In this document: one piece after another, positions 1-9,896 of the stretch | Layout: every line of letters starts with the position of its first letter | How positions within the stretch are numbered: the first letter of the stretch is position 1 | Assembly: GCF_009938165.1 (NCBI RefSeq) | Contig: NZ_AP019650.1 | Coordinates: 620,001-684,000 of the forward strand | DNA: 64,000 nucleotides | From: Vibrio taketomensis | Lineage (GTDB): Bacteria; Pseudomonadota; Gammaproteobacteria; Enterobacterales; Vibrionaceae | Direction: 5' to 3' | Made by a program: the position numbers and the translations under genes | The notes under the pieces: model-generated | Told to the model about the DNA's origin: nothing | Databases searched by the model: none | Seen by the model: the letters and a program-made list of their open reading frames with translations, nothing else

Positions 1-68
1 ACCATGGATTTATCGCTTTAATTAGTGACACTGAAGGTAACATTATCGGTCTTCATTCACAGCAGTAA
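1..68 (+). CDS. VOC-family (glyoxalase/bleomycin-resistance fold) protein, C-terminal end only
   Basis: The window opens inside a gene. Reading from base 3 gives about 21 residues ending GNIIGLHSQQ and a TAA stop at 66-68. A terminal strand of the type ISDTEGNIIGLHS is typical of the last beta strand of VOC metalloenzymes, where the Glu/His region helps form the metal site. Only the tail is visible, so substrate and activity cannot be judged. The terminator at 240-265 could end this transcript as well as that of the convergent glgC. Confidence 0.55.
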   Translation, partial: HGFIALISDTEGNIIGLHSQQ

Positions 69-239
69 AGCACCGTATAGAGCTTCGAATAGGGCAAAAA
101 TATCTGTTTTGAAAATAGGCAGTTATAGCGCTGAATCTATAAAAAATGGGGAAACGATAGTTTACAAATTTACCGTTTTATTTTTGTTCAGTTTGGGCAA
201 TACTGAAATTCCCCTATAGGAGATCTAGTCAATCTTCTA

Positions 240-265
240 GAAACACCCTCTACGGAGGGTGTTTC
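240..265. terminator. Bidirectional intrinsic terminator between the VOC gene and glgC
   Basis: A perfect 11-bp stem (GAAACACCCTC/GAGGGTGTTTC) has a TACG tetraloop. It lies between two convergent genes, 25 bases past the glgC stop, and the terminal A/T pairs supply a short T run in each direction. Confidence 0.75.
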
Positions 266-290
266 ACTTTATGGCGTTTGTAAATCGCGA

Positions 291-1508
291 TTATTCAAAA
301 GAATAGCTTTCCGGAACCACAACGATACCGTCGTCAGAGACATGAAAACGGCGTGCATCCTCATCACGGTTGTAACCGATGGTTGTGTTAGGCGGAATCG
401 ACACATGCTTATCAATAATGCATCTCTTGAGTTGGCATCCTTCACCAATGTCGACATGATCAAGTAAGATACTGTCAGTGACTGTCGCTCCATCGTTAAT
501 TCTTACGCAGGGTGAGACGATAGAATGTTGAACGGAACCTCCTGAGTTGATTACGCCATCCGCTATCATCGAATTAATAAAAATCCCTTCGTTCCCCGTT
601 GCAGATGAAACGGTGCGGGCTGGGGGATATTGTGGCTCATACGTACGAATCGCCCAGTCGTGCTGATATAGATTCATGGGGGGGACAGGAAGGAGGAGGT
701 CCATATTGGCTTGGTAGTAGGAATCAATGGTTCCAACGTCTCTCCAGTAGCAATCTTTATCAACACGGCCGAGTTCGCTACAAAATTTATAAGCGTAAAC
801 GTCACCGTCTGGAATCAATTTAGGAATAACATCTTTACCAAAGTCGTGATCTGATTGCGTAAGTTTCGAATCATATTCAATAGACTCTTTTAGAACATCA
901 AGGTCAAAGATGTAGATACCCATAGAAGCAAAGCTGTAGTCGGGCTTTCCATCAATGCTTGGTGGATCCGTCGGCTTTTCGATAAAGTGGGTGATTTCGC
1001 CGCGTTCATTACAATCTACGATACCAAACTGAGAAGCGTTGCGTCGCTCAACTTCCATGCAAGCAATGGTGAGCTTAGCACCAGTGCGTTTATGTTCTTT
1101 TAACATCGCCGCATAATCCATGCGGTAGATATGGTCGCCAGAAAGGACGATGACATATTTTGCTGAGCTTCGTTCTAATAGCCACAAATTGTGGTAAATC
1201 GCATCTGCAGTGCCCTCATACCATTTACCGCCGCCGCGCATTTGCGGTGGAACAACGGAAACATATTCGCCTAATTCAGGATTAAATAGAGACCAGCCAT
1301 TGCGAAGATGTTTTTGTAGTGAGTGGGATTTGTATTGGGTAAGTACCAAAATACGTCGCAAGCCAGAATGCAAACAATTAGTCAGGGTGAAATCAATGAT
1401 TCGATATTTACCACCGAATGGAACGGCAGGTTTGGCGCGATTATCGGTTAAAGGGCTGAGCCTAGAACCCATCCCGCCGGCGAGGATCACAGTGATAGTA
1501 TCATGCAT
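291..1508 (-). CDS. glgC: Glucose-1-phosphate adenylyltransferase (ADP-glucose pyrophosphorylase)
   Basis: Makes ADP-glucose from ATP and glucose-1-phosphate, the committed step of bacterial glycogen synthesis, in the cytosol. The N-terminal nucleotidyltransferase motif AGGMGSRLSPLT is followed by KPAVPFGGKYRIIDF. VLSGDHIYRMDY is the metal and sugar-nucleotide binding region, and the C-terminal third is a left-handed beta-helix typical of GlgC. At 405 residues it has the normal family length. I start at the second ATG (1508): the TAAGGA ribosome-binding site abuts the ATG at 1514 but is well spaced from this one. It stands alone, without glgA or glgB nearby, as is common in Vibrio. Confidence 0.95.
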   Translation of the reverse strand: MHDTITVILAGGMGSRLSPLTDNRAKPAVPFGGKYRIIDFTLTNCLHSGLRRILVLTQYKSHSLQKHLRNGWSLFNPELGEYVSVVPPQMRGGGKWYEGTADAIYHNLWLLERSSAKYVIVLSGDHIYRMDYAAMLKEHKRTGAKLTIACMEVERRNASQFGIVDCNERGEITHFIEKPTDPPSIDGKPDYSFASMGIYIFDLDVLKESIEYDSKLTQSDHDFGKDVIPKLIPDGDVYAYKFCSELGRVDKDCYWRDVGTIDSYYQANMDLLLPVPPMNLYQHDWAIRTYEPQYPPARTVSSATGNEGIFINSMIADGVINSGGSVQHSIVSPCVRINDGATVTDSILLDHVDIGEGCQLKRCIIDKHVSIPPNTTIGYNRDEDARRFHVSDDGIVVVPESYSFE

Positions 1509-1823
1509 AGTCATTCCTTAGTTCGCAGCATACGTAGACAATTTGTCCAAGAAATTACAAGAAACAAGCCAATAACTAACTCACGGATTTTATTGGTAAA
1601 GTTGAAACTATGAGGTGTCTAATGTCCTCTTATTGTGCATTTATTTGTAAAATGCGCACCAAGTTGGTGATTTATTGAACTAATCATATTTAGAAACTGA
1701 CATTCTGTATAATAACTTTTGAGCATATAAACTAGTTGAATATCAAAGATTTCAAATTGATTAGTGCAGTCGTTACTAATTGGCGTGTTGAGTGATGAAA
1801 GAACTGAAAATTGTAAGCAGTAA

Positions 1824-1851
1824 AAAGCCCTGCATTGTCATGTAGGGCTTT
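1824..1851 (-). terminator. Terminator downstream of the chemoreceptor gene
   Basis: Stem AAAGCCCTGCA/TGTAGGGCTTT with one mismatch and a 6-base loop. On the minus strand it is followed by a T-rich tract. It lies 23 bases past the stop of the chemoreceptor. The rest of the 1509-1873 gap is AT-rich upstream sequence of glgC with no other gene visible. Confidence 0.7.
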
Positions 1852-1873
1852 GATGTCTTAAAGTGGGTCAGAA

Positions 1874-3754
1874 TCAGTGTTTGAAGAGATTCACTTGATC
1901 GTTAAGATGCATCGCTATCTGACGCAGTTCTTCGGATAGAGTCCGTGAACTGCGAGCTTCGGTCGTCAGGTGATTTGAAATATCGCTCACTTGCTGAATA
2001 TTGATGCTCACTTCTTCGGTCACAGTGCGTTGCTCTGACGCGGCATTAGAAATGTGAGAAGCCATTTGTGAGATTTGTTCGATTGATGCGGCGATATTTT
2101 CCAAAGCTTCAGTTGCATGGTTTGCATCATCGACCGACGACGAGGCTAAATCTTGGCAACGATTCATTGATTCAACCGCACCTAGGCTATTTTTCTGCAG
2201 AATTTCAATCATCTCACGAATTTCTACGGTAGAGCTATGTGTTCGTTTAGATAGCACACGTACTTCATCGGCTACCACGGCAAAACCGCGGCCTTGTTCA
2301 CCAGCACGCGCCGCTTCAATCGCCGCGTTTAACGCCAATAGGTTAGTTTGTTCGGCAATATCACTGATGGTCGAAAGGATAGCGTTAATATTTTGCGCGT
2401 TGCCCTCCAGTTGCTGAATGACATTTGAGGAACTTTCCAGTTGCGCGGCAAGGTGAGTAATTGATTCGTGATTGCGGCGAATAACACTCTTGCCATGTAC
2501 GCAGTGTTTGGTGGAATCAATCGCTGAATCTGCCGTTTGTTTGGCGTTACTCGCGACTTCTTCAGCCGCCGCTGACATTTCATGAACGGCTGTTGCAATA
2601 AGTGACACTTCGCTTAACTGGGTGGCGAGTGAATCGCTAAGCTCGACGTTGAGTCTCGTGCTAATTTCAGACTGGCTATCCAGTTGTTTAGACGAGGAAG
2701 AAATGTCCTGAACGATTTCTTGCAGTTTAGCGATAAATGCATTGACGTGAAGAGCGAGATTGCCGATTTCATCATTACTATCAATTTTGATGCGCTTTGT
2801 GAGGTCACCGTGACCTTCAGCTAAGTCTTTCATCGATATGCTGAGTGCGTTAAGCGGCGCGAGAGCTCGTTTAATAATAAGCAAAGTGATAACCGCAATT
2901 ACGATAAGCTGCATGAAACCCATGCCAATAAGCTGTCCAAGCAAACTCTCTTGATCTTTAAAAGCATGTTCCTGATCAATAACCAACGTGTAGTACCAGT
3001 CGGTATTCGGTACACGCTTGGCGCTAAGGAATACCTTTTTGTTTGCAATGGTAGTTTCGGCTAAACGTTGATCCGCTGCGATAGCGGTAATTTCGGTCGC
3101 AGTTAGGCCACTTGATACAGTTGAAATTGGTTTAAGAATCAGTTGATGGTTTGAATGGGCAACGATATTGCCTTTACTGTTAACAATAAAAGCTTGTACG
3201 CCTTCAGTATTGAGTTCGACGACATCTTTTACAAGATCTTGAATATTTACGTCTGCCGCTAATACCCCTTTTACAGCGCCTTGAGTGAACGGTTTAGCAA
3301 TCGTCATCACTAAGTGGCCTTCTTGAGCATCAATATAAGGCTCAGTGATAAATGTATTTTGGGCATTCACAGTATCTTGGTACCACGCGCGTTGTCTTGG
3401 GTCAAAACCTTCTGGTAGCCCGATATCGACACCCATAATCATTTGACCGTCGCTAAGCCCAGCATAGGCCAAGCGAAAATCACCCGCTTTAGAGGCGGTA
3501 GCTAAATAGGCTTTAGCTTGACTCGGATCGATAAATGCGTCGGAGCTGGAATTAATCACGTTGATTTTTGATGTTATCCACTGATCCATACTCAATACAC
3601 TGCCATTAAGTAGCGTGGTTGAGTACTGCTCGGTTGTGCGCGAGGTCTCGGCAAAAATTTGTGTACTGGTAATGTATATTTGTGCCCCTGTCATAATAAA
3701 AATTGCAGACATAAAGGCCAAAGTAAGTTTGGTTTTAATCGATAATGCTGACAT
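1874..3754 (-). CDS. Methyl-accepting chemotaxis protein with periplasmic dCache sensor
   Basis: Transmembrane chemoreceptor of 626 residues. TM1 is about residues 10-30, a double-Cache periplasmic domain about 35-280, TM2 about 285-305 ([19 protein letters not shown]), then HAMP and the cytoplasmic signalling domain with the hairpin tip [19 protein letters not shown] followed by [12 protein letters not shown]. The sensor holds DPRQRAWY and a later AADVNI, resembling the R-x-W-Y...D pattern of amino-acid-binding dCache domains; the first tyrosine of that pattern appears to be phenylalanine. It is monocistronic with a weak ribosome-binding site. The family role is certain; the ligand is inferred only. 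Confidence 0.93.
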   Translation of the reverse strand: MSALSIKTKLTLAFMSAIFIMTGAQIYITSTQIFAETSRTTEQYSTTLLNGSVLSMDQWITSKINVINSSSDAFIDPSQAKAYLATASKAGDFRLAYAGLSDGQMIMGVDIGLPEGFDPRQRAWYQDTVNAQNTFITEPYIDAQEGHLVMTIAKPFTQGAVKGVLAADVNIQDLVKDVVELNTEGVQAFIVNSKGNIVAHSNHQLILKPISTVSSGLTATEITAIAADQRLAETTIANKKVFLSAKRVPNTDWYYTLVIDQEHAFKDQESLLGQLIGMGFMQLIVIAVITLLIIKRALAPLNALSISMKDLAEGHGDLTKRIKIDSNDEIGNLALHVNAFIAKLQEIVQDISSSSKQLDSQSEISTRLNVELSDSLATQLSEVSLIATAVHEMSAAAEEVASNAKQTADSAIDSTKHCVHGKSVIRRNHESITHLAAQLESSSNVIQQLEGNAQNINAILSTISDIAEQTNLLALNAAIEAARAGEQGRGFAVVADEVRVLSKRTHSSTVEIREMIEILQKNSLGAVESMNRCQDLASSSVDDANHATEALENIAASIEQISQMASHISNAASEQRTVTEEVSINIQQVSDISNHLTTEARSSRTLSEELRQIAMHLNDQVNLFKH

Positions 3755-4028
3755 AAAAAACTCAAATACGGCTAGAATTTAGGCGAGAATATCAGAGCGA
3801 ATTTATTCAAGTTAATTACATTTCTCACAAATAAGACATTAATCCCATTAATTCTGGCTTTTACAAAATCCAGCAAAGACATAGAGTTAACGCTGCTTAA
3901 TCGTGTGTTATGGTATTGTATATACAAGTAGCCTGAATGTACTTTATCGACACGAATTAGTTAAATTCTACAAGTCGCTTCATTTGAGCGTAAATACAAA
4001 GTTTGGGATGGATGGAAAGATAAAAATA

Positions 4029-4049
4029 AAGGGCGTAAACGCCGCCCTT
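4029..4049 (-). terminator. Terminator of the small outer-membrane protein gene
   Basis: Perfect 7-bp stem AAGGGCG/CGCCCTT with a 7-base loop, followed on the minus strand by TATTTTTATC. It is 29 bases past the stop of the gene at 4078-4590. The rest of the 3755-4077 gap is AT-rich with no gene. Confidence 0.65.
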
Positions 4050-4077
4050 AATCTGAATTTCAATTTGTTTTGAGAGA

Positions 4078-4590
4078 TTAGAACTGAAAGCGCACCGACA
4101 TTGCGATTTGAGGACCATATATTCCGTTATTGCGAGTTTCAGCAGATAGAGAAAGCTGTTGCGTAGAATGAAAACGAACGCCCGCATGGAATACAGAACT
4201 TTCATCGAGTCGACCTACACGACCTGTTACCTCAAATCTATCGGCTAGCCACATACGGATACCAATATTGAATTCTGGCAAAGTTTCACTGTCTGAGTTA
4301 TTTGGGTAGTCAATGTAGTGAAGTAATGCTTGGCCGTAGACGTCAGCGAATTGGTTAATCGGGCCATTAAAACCCACGCCGACTGCCGCATCTGCGTCAC
4401 TTTCGAATTGGCTATCAACACGAGCAATTAGGTGGACGTTTTCCATTGCTAATACACTGAATTCTGCGCCTGAAATGCGCGGATCAACAGCGGTGCGAAA
4501 TTCTAGGAAGTTATAACTGAAGTTATTAGCGAATGCGGACGGAGCAAGCAATGAACTTGCAAGTGTGAACAAAAGGGCATGTTTTTTCAA
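4078..4590 (-). CDS. Small outer-membrane beta-barrel protein, function unknown
   Basis: A 170-residue exported protein. The signal peptide MKKHALLFTLASSLLAPSAFA has an A-x-A cleavage site. The mature part alternates hydrophobic and polar residues in short strands, with aromatic belts such as ALLHYIDY, and ends in phenylalanine after SVRFQF, the classical C-terminal signature of outer-membrane barrels. The start codon is TTG at 4590, chosen because GGAG lies 8 bases upstream and the signal peptide begins there. The size suggests an 8-strand barrel. I do not recognise a named family. It is followed by its own terminator. Confidence 0.7.
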   Translation of the reverse strand: MKKHALLFTLASSLLAPSAFANNFSYNFLEFRTAVDPRISGAEFSVLAMENVHLIARVDSQFESDADAAVGVGFNGPINQFADVYGQALLHYIDYPNNSDSETLPEFNIGIRMWLADRFEVTGRVGRLDESSVFHAGVRFHSTQQLSLSAETRNNGIYGPQIAMSVRFQF

Positions 4591-4676
4591 AAGGATTCTC
4601 CAACAGTTCGCAAAGCATGCAAAAGGCCTACAAACGGTAGGCCAGATGTTGATATATTAACGGTAAATTATTGAAT

Positions 4677-5045
4677 TTATAGCACTTGAATGCGATCTAC
4701 CTCAATCTCAGGAGTGTTGCCGCCTTCAAATTCACCAAATAGACGAACTTGGGTATTTGCATCAAGAGGCTGTGCCAATACGATGTCATCATCAAGCTCA
4801 ACCTGAACTTGGGCTTTACCATCGGTAAAGATGAAAGTGTCGTGATCAAGTTGCTGTACTAGTTTGCCTTCAACAACCACTTTTTGCTCAGTAAACATTG
4901 AGCTGTCGTTGATCACTTGAGTCAGATCAGACAGCTTTACAGGGCCTGAGTATTGAACGCCTGCGTTTTTATCTTGGTGGTTACCGCCAGCAAAAGCCAA
5001 AGTTGGAGTTACGATCATCGCAAGAATAAGGGCTGCTTTTTTCAT
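4677..5045 (-). CDS. YgiW/YdeI-type periplasmic OB-fold (BOF) stress protein
   Basis: A 122-residue periplasmic protein with signal peptide MKKAALILAMIVTPTLAFA. The mature chain carries the BOF pattern: VVVEGKLVQQLDHDTFIFTD, then VQVELDDDIV, and a closing IEVDRIQVL. Members of this family (YgiW, YdeI) are linked to tolerance of peroxide, metals and cationic peptides, but the biochemical activity is not established. It is transcribed divergently from cobQ across 176 bases. AAGGA lies 7 bases before the ATG. The downstream outer-membrane gene on the same strand is 86 bases away and could be co-transcribed. Confidence 0.85.
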   Translation of the reverse strand: MKKAALILAMIVTPTLAFAGGNHQDKNAGVQYSGPVKLSDLTQVINDSSMFTEQKVVVEGKLVQQLDHDTFIFTDGKAQVQVELDDDIVLAQPLDANTQVRLFGEFEGGNTPEIEVDRIQVL

Positions 5046-5221
5046 TTTGTTTTCCTTTTTTAAGTATTGAGCGTCTGTCGCTCATTTGATGGTGCTATTA
5101 AACGCCATCCGAGCTGAATCAATACTGATTTAATGATTCATTTTGCGTTCATCTTTTATTAGAAATAAACCCTAAAGCCGATATCATTCTTTGCATAAAT
5201 TCATATATCTATCTATTTGAA

Positions 5222-6691
5222 ATGCATTCACCATTTAGAGCGCTGATGGTACAAGGTACCACTTCTGATGCTGGCAAAAGCGTATTGGTTGCCGGGTTAT
5301 GTCGAGTTCTGGCACGAAAGGGCATTAAAGTTGCCCCATTTAAGCCGCAAAACATGGCGCTAAATAGTGCTGTAACACAAGATGGTGGTGAGATTGGTCG
5401 AGCTCAGGCCGTACAGGCAGCGGCGTGTAACATAGAACCAACGGTTCACATGAATCCAGTTCTACTTAAGCCCAATTCAGATACTGGCGCACAAGTGATT
5501 TTGCAAGGCAAAGCGCTGACCAATATGGAAGCCACTGGTTACCATGACTATAAATTGGTTGCCATGAACACGGTTATCGATTCATTCGAGCGTTTACAGC
5601 AAGACTACGAATCAATCATGATTGAAGGTGCTGGTAGCCCTGCTGAAATTAACTTGCGAGCAAACGATATTGCGAACATGGGGTTTGCTGAAAAGGCGGA
5701 TGTCCCGGTCATTATCGTTGCGGATATCGATAGAGGCGGGGTCTTTGCTCATCTTTATGGCACTTTAGAACTTCTTTCAGAAAGTGAGCAAGCACGCGTT
5801 AAAGGCTTTGTTATTAATCGCTTTCGAGGTGACATCGCACTGCTGCAATCGGGTTTAGATTGGTTAGAAGAAAAAACCGGTAAACCAGTCATTGGCGTAC
5901 TGCCATATTTGCATGGCTTTGACCTTGAAGCGGAAGATGCTATTGATAGCCAACAGCAGCTTTCAAATGAAGCGCGTCTTGTGGTGAAGGTGCCTGTATT
6001 TACGCGTATCAGCAACCACACTGATTTTGATGTAATGCGTCAAAACCCTGATATTGAACTCAAGTACGTCGGCAAAGGCGAAAGTTTAGCGGGCGCAGAC
6101 GTAATCATTTTACCCGGTTCAAAATCAACTCGTGCCGATCTTGATTATCTTCGTAGCCAAGGGTGGGACAAAGAGATTGCTCGACACCTTCGTTTTGGTG
6201 GCAAAGTAATGGGAATTTGCGGTGGTTACCAAATGCTTGGGAATCTAATAGATGATCCTGAGGGTATTGAAGGTCCATCAGGCAGTTCAAACGGGCTTGG
6301 TTACTTAAATCTAACGACTCGCATGACCAATGATAAAACACTGACCCGTGTGCAAGGTACGCTAAACTTATGCGGTAAACAGGCTACTGTAAAAGGTTAC
6401 GAGATTCATGCGGGTGTGAGTGAGATTCAGGGTGAATCAATTATCACATTAGAAAATGGTCAGTTGGACGGCTTAGTGAGTGATTGTGGTCAAATCCTCG
6501 GTACTTATTTGCATGGTGTCTTTGATGATCCTGCAGCGTTTTCGCTGTTTTGTCATTGGATGGGTGCCGACAATATTGCTAAAGTCGACCATCATGCAAA
6601 CCAAGAGCGTGCAATCAACCGTATCGCAGATGCGATTGAAGAGCACTTAAACTTAGAATTACTTTGGCCTGAATTAGGCGCGCGCAATTAA
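5222..6691 (+). CDS. cobQ: Cobyric acid synthase (adenosylcobyric acid synthase, glutamine-hydrolysing)
   Basis: Amidates four side chains of adenosylcobyrinic acid a,c-diamide to form cobyric acid in cobalamin biosynthesis or salvage. The 489 residues match the family. The N-terminal dethiobiotin-synthetase-like ATP site reads [11 protein letters not shown], followed by KPQNMALNS. The C-terminal class I amidotransferase domain has nucleophile Cys333 in [10 protein letters not shown] and the later HGVFDD histidine. The ATG overlaps no neighbour, and the ribosome-binding site is poor. It is the first gene of an apparent operon with modABC: its TAA shares one base with the modA ATG. No cobalamin riboswitch is evident in the 176-base upstream gap. 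Confidence 0.95.
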   Translation: MHSPFRALMVQGTTSDAGKSVLVAGLCRVLARKGIKVAPFKPQNMALNSAVTQDGGEIGRAQAVQAAACNIEPTVHMNPVLLKPNSDTGAQVILQGKALTNMEATGYHDYKLVAMNTVIDSFERLQQDYESIMIEGAGSPAEINLRANDIANMGFAEKADVPVIIVADIDRGGVFAHLYGTLELLSESEQARVKGFVINRFRGDIALLQSGLDWLEEKTGKPVIGVLPYLHGFDLEAEDAIDSQQQLSNEARLVVKVPVFTRISNHTDFDVMRQNPDIELKYVGKGESLAGADVIILPGSKSTRADLDYLRSQGWDKEIARHLRFGGKVMGICGGYQMLGNLIDDPEGIEGPSGSSNGLGYLNLTTRMTNDKTLTRVQGTLNLCGKQATVKGYEIHAGVSEIQGESIITLENGQLDGLVSDCGQILGTYLHGVFDDPAAFSLFCHWMGADNIAKVDHHANQERAINRIADAIEEHLNLELLWPELGARN

Positions 6692-7464
6692 TGTATAAAA
6701 ACAAGATTTTCCTATTTATCGCACTATTGATGTGTTTTCGTGTTTCCACTGTCTTTGCTGCAGATGTTGCGGCGACTGAAAAGGACACGGTTCGCATTTA
6801 TGCCGCATCCTCTTTAACCAATGTACTCAATGCGTTGATTACGAAATACCAAACAATGCATTCGGTCAACATTGTGCCAATTTACGCGGGGTCTTCGTCA
6901 TTGGCGCGTCAAATCGAGCAAGGCGCTCCTGCTGATTTGTTTATTTCTGCCAACGAATTATGGGTGAAACACCTTGAAGATCGCGGGGTAGTCAACAGTG
7001 ATGATGTACATGACTTTACAGCAAATCATCTCGTTGTGATTGCGCCAGATTCGAGTGCAGTTTCTCTTGAGGCGACGAATACGGCATCTTGGTTGCAGAT
7101 TTTGGGTAGTAGTCGATTAGCGCTAGGCCAACCAAACGCCGTGCCTGCGGGGATTTACGCAAAACAATCACTGGAAGCTCTTAACCTTTGGTCATCACTG
7201 CGTAGCCACCTAGCACCGACAAACAATGTGCGCAATGTACTAACGCTTGTTGAGCGGGGTGAGGCTCCATTAGGTATTGTTTATCTGTCAGATGCGAAAA
7301 TCTCAAATAAAGTAAAAATTGTACATACTTTCGCGGATTCGACGCATGAACCTATTCGATACCCATTAGTTCAGATAACTCAGTCGCCAGGCGTTCTATC
7401 ATTTATGCAATATATTTTAAGTGATGAAGCGAAAGTGATACTGCAAGAGTTTGGATTTAACTAG
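6691..7464 (+). CDS. modA: Molybdate ABC transporter periplasmic binding protein
   Basis: Captures molybdate or tungstate in the periplasm and delivers it to ModB. The signal peptide runs to about residue 23 (ends STVFA). The mature chain begins with the typical VRIYAASSLTNVLNAL, then VPIYAGSSSLARQIEQGAPAD and the QPNAVPAGIYAKQSLE segment that carries oxyanion contacts in this family. The 257-residue length is usual. Its ATG overlaps the cobQ stop by one base, so the two are translationally coupled. Linkage of cobQ to the molybdate system is a neighbourhood fact; no shared function is implied. Confidence 0.95.
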   Translation: MYKNKIFLFIALLMCFRVSTVFAADVAATEKDTVRIYAASSLTNVLNALITKYQTMHSVNIVPIYAGSSSLARQIEQGAPADLFISANELWVKHLEDRGVVNSDDVHDFTANHLVVIAPDSSAVSLEATNTASWLQILGSSRLALGQPNAVPAGIYAKQSLEALNLWSSLRSHLAPTNNVRNVLTLVERGEAPLGIVYLSDAKISNKVKIVHTFADSTHEPIRYPLVQITQSPGVLSFMQYILSDEAKVILQEFGFN

Positions 7465-7474
7465 AGGTTGGCAC

Positions 7475-8167
7475 TTGTTATCTGAATACGAATATCAAGC
7501 ACTCATTCTAAGCCTTAAGGTTTCGTTTTATGCCATTATATGGTTGATTCCTATCGGCGTTTTTCTTGCTTGGTTGCTGGCGAAAAAACAGTTTGTCGGC
7601 AAATCTCTCATCGATAGTCTGATTCACTTGCCTTTGGTGTTACCGCCAGTCGTGATTGGCTACCTTTTGTTGGTGTTAATGGGAAGGCAAGGTGTGATAG
7701 GCAACTGGCTATATCAAACCTTTGGTATTTCGTTTGCATTCAATTGGAAAGGCGCGGTGCTAGCGAGTATCGTCGTCGCATTACCGTTGATGGTGCGTGC
7801 AGTGCGTCTTAGTTTTGAGAGTGTGGATAGCAAGCTAGAACAAGCCGCACGTACGTTAGGGGCGTCGCCGCTTAAAGTGTTTTTTACTATCACCTTACCA
7901 TTGACGCTACCTGGCATTATTACCGGTACAATGCTGGCATTTGCACGCAGTTTGGGAGAATTTGGCGCGACGATCAGCTTTGTCTCGAATATTCCCGGTG
8001 AAACTCAAACCATTCCTTTGGCGATGTACACTTTTATTGAAACACCCGGTGCTGAAATAGAAGCGATGCGTTTGTGTATTATCTCGATTGCCATTGCACT
8101 TGCCTCACTATTAATATCTGAATGGCTTTCTCGCCAATGTGCTCGCCGTTTAGGAGGTAAGCGATGA
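7475..8167 (+). CDS. modB: Molybdate ABC transporter permease
   Basis: Inner-membrane channel subunit of the ModABC importer. It has several hydrophobic segments and the EAA loop [16 protein letters not shown] that docks onto ModC, followed by [25 protein letters not shown], a near match to enterobacterial ModB. I choose the TTG at 7475: AGAGG lies 7 bases upstream, and the first residues ([16 protein letters not shown]) align with the N-terminus of other ModB proteins. A TTG at 7451 would overlap modA. That gives 230 residues. The 3' end overlaps modC by four bases. Confidence 0.93.
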   Translation: MLSEYEYQALILSLKVSFYAIIWLIPIGVFLAWLLAKKQFVGKSLIDSLIHLPLVLPPVVIGYLLLVLMGRQGVIGNWLYQTFGISFAFNWKGAVLASIVVALPLMVRAVRLSFESVDSKLEQAARTLGASPLKVFFTITLPLTLPGIITGTMLAFARSLGEFGATISFVSNIPGETQTIPLAMYTFIETPGAEIEAMRLCIISIAIALASLLISEWLSRQCARRLGGKR

Positions 8168-9269
8168 GTAAATTGGCAATTGAGTTTAATCAGAAACTCG
8201 GTGATACCGAATTTGATATCAACGTTGAACTGCCAGCACGAGGGATTACCGCAGTGTTTGGCCGTTCGGGAGCGGGCAAAACAACATTGATCAATGCGGT
8301 TGCGGGATTGATCCCACTTAACTCCGGCAGGATCGAAGTTAATGATCGTTTACTCTATTGTCATCAAACCGGTGTGAATGTGCCGACCAGAGTGCGACGT
8401 GTTGGTTATGTCTTTCAAGAGTCTCGCTTGTTTCCGCACTATCGAGTAAAAGGCAATTTGTCCTACGGTACTCGCGAGTATGATGAAGAATACTTCAATC
8501 AGATCGTTGAACTGTTAGCGATAAGTGACTTACTGCAACGTTATCCATCGGAACTTTCCGGGGGAGAAAAGCAACGTGTCGCGATTGGTCGAGCGTTATT
8601 ATCTAAGCCAGATATTCTGTTAATGGATGAACCACTAGCATCACTCGATTTACCGCGAAAAAGGGAAGTACTGCCGTTTCTTGAGCACCTCGCCAACACG
8701 GTAAATATTCCAATCATTTATGTTACCCATAGCTTGAATGAAATTATTCGCCTTGCCGAGCATTTGGTTGTGGTGGATAAAGGCAGGTCATCACCACTGG
8801 ACCAGTCGAACAAGTTTGGGCCTCAAAAGCGATGCGGCCATGGCAGTCATTTGCGGATCAAAGTTCGCTATTTGAAGCGAAGTTAGTTGAACAAATAGAA
8901 CAATACGCACTGTCGGGTCTGGAATTGGCGGACGGGGTTATGCTTTGGGTGCAAAAAGTTGAAGCCGAATTAGATAGCAAAGTGCGCTTACAAGTTCGAG
9001 CCAATGACGTATCGATTAACTTAGACAAACCTGAACGGAGTTCGATTCGTAACGTTTTGCATGCTGAAATTCAAGAATTAGAAACGCAAAATTTTGGTAC
9101 CCATCGACAAAGTGTTTCAGTAAAACTCAAGTTAGCACCAAAGTGCTATCTGTGGGCGACGATCACGGCTTGGGCAAAAGATGAATTAGGCTTAGAAGTT
9201 GGTATGAAAGTTTACGCTCAGATCAAAGGTGTGAGTGTGACTCAACGGGATATTGCGTTGTCACATTAA
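8164..9269 (+). pseudogene. modC: Molybdate ABC transporter ATP-binding protein, split by a one-base deletion
   Basis: ATPase of ModABC. Walker A is [10 protein letters not shown], signature [15 protein letters not shown], Walker [14 protein letters not shown], then [13 protein letters not shown]. After VVVDKG (about 8784) the reading frame goes astray and stops at 8886. In another frame the expected continuation appears at once ([21 protein letters not shown]) and runs to a stop at 9269 with the C-terminal MOP oxyanion-binding domain. Restoring one C (GGCCAGG rather than GGCAGG) rejoins the frames into a normal ModC of about 367 residues. All catalytic motifs are intact, so a sequence error is more likely than true decay. 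Confidence 0.93.
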
Positions 9270-9282
9270 AATGGAAAAGATT

Positions 9283-9309
9283 AAAAAAGCCGCTTTACGC
9301 GGCTTTTTT
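9283..9309. terminator. Bidirectional terminator between modC and the DUF3069 gene
   Basis: Perfect stem AAAAAAGCCGC/GCGGCTTTTTT with a 5-base loop and T runs on both strands. It sits between two convergent genes, 14 bases past the modC stop. Confidence 0.9.
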
Positions 9310-9314
9310 TGTAC

Positions 9315-9752
9315 TTACTTAGCGAAAACGTCAGTAAAGTCACGCTTAAGGATTGGATCACGGCGCGCTTTTTTAAGCTGCTTAACCATGTCTTTCACGC
9401 AGTTGTGTAAAACTTGGTCAAGAAGTGATGCGCGGTAGTTATCTTTATCTTCGTCAGTCATGTCTTTTGGTAGGTTCAGAGTTGGGAACTCTTCCATTAC
9501 ATTAAGACCTGCGAACGCTTGGCTAACAGAAACAAGTGCATGAAACTGTTCGAAGTTATCTAAAATGTTTTGTGCACTTTTTGGTAGCTCGTTCCATGAT
9601 TCGCGTACTGCTTCTTCAGACACTTCATGAATTGAGGTTACCATTTCGTACATCGCTTCTGGCACGCCATCGAACTCGATTACTTGACGAAGTTCAGCTG
9701 ATACCGTTGCCAAATCGACAGTTTTTTTCTCACTTGGAGTCACGTCAGACAT
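9315..9752 (-). CDS. DUF3069-family protein, function unknown
   Basis: A 145-residue soluble, mostly helical, acidic protein with no signal peptide or membrane segment. Sequence such as FDGVPEAMYEMVTSIHEVSEEAVRESW (read in two parts) and the basic C-terminal stretch KQLKKARRDPILKRDFTD agree with my recollection of the DUF3069 family of marine gammaproteobacteria, for which no function is known. It begins with ATG at 9752 behind an AAAGAGAAAAG purine tract. It is monocistronic, convergent with modC and divergent from the response regulator at 9897. Confidence 0.6.
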   Translation of the reverse strand: MSDVTPSEKKTVDLATVSAELRQVIEFDGVPEAMYEMVTSIHEVSEEAVRESWNELPKSAQNILDNFEQFHALVSVSQAFAGLNVMEEFPTLNLPKDMTDEDKDNYRASLLDQVLHNCVKDMVKQLKKARRDPILKRDFTDVFAK

Positions 9753-9896
9753 AGTCTTTTCTCTTTACGTTGTTTAAGCCGCGATATGCTAGTTTTTCTG
9801 TAATAAATGTCAACCTTAGTGGAGGAAATCAATTACCTGAAGTATGCTTATTTTAAATCGCTGATTTAGCAAGCAGTTTATAGTATAGGACGACTT

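Noticed and set aside
25..219. 64-codon open frame after the VOC gene end
   Set aside because: Overlaps the VOC coding end in another frame, has no ribosome-binding site and no family character.
3957..4205. 82-codon open frame on the minus strand
   Set aside because: Overlaps the outer-membrane protein gene and its terminator in another frame; no ribosome-binding site.
5046..5221. Cobalamin riboswitch or ModE site upstream of cobQ-modABC
   Set aside because: No B12-box-like or ModE-like inverted motif can be recognised in these 176 bases.
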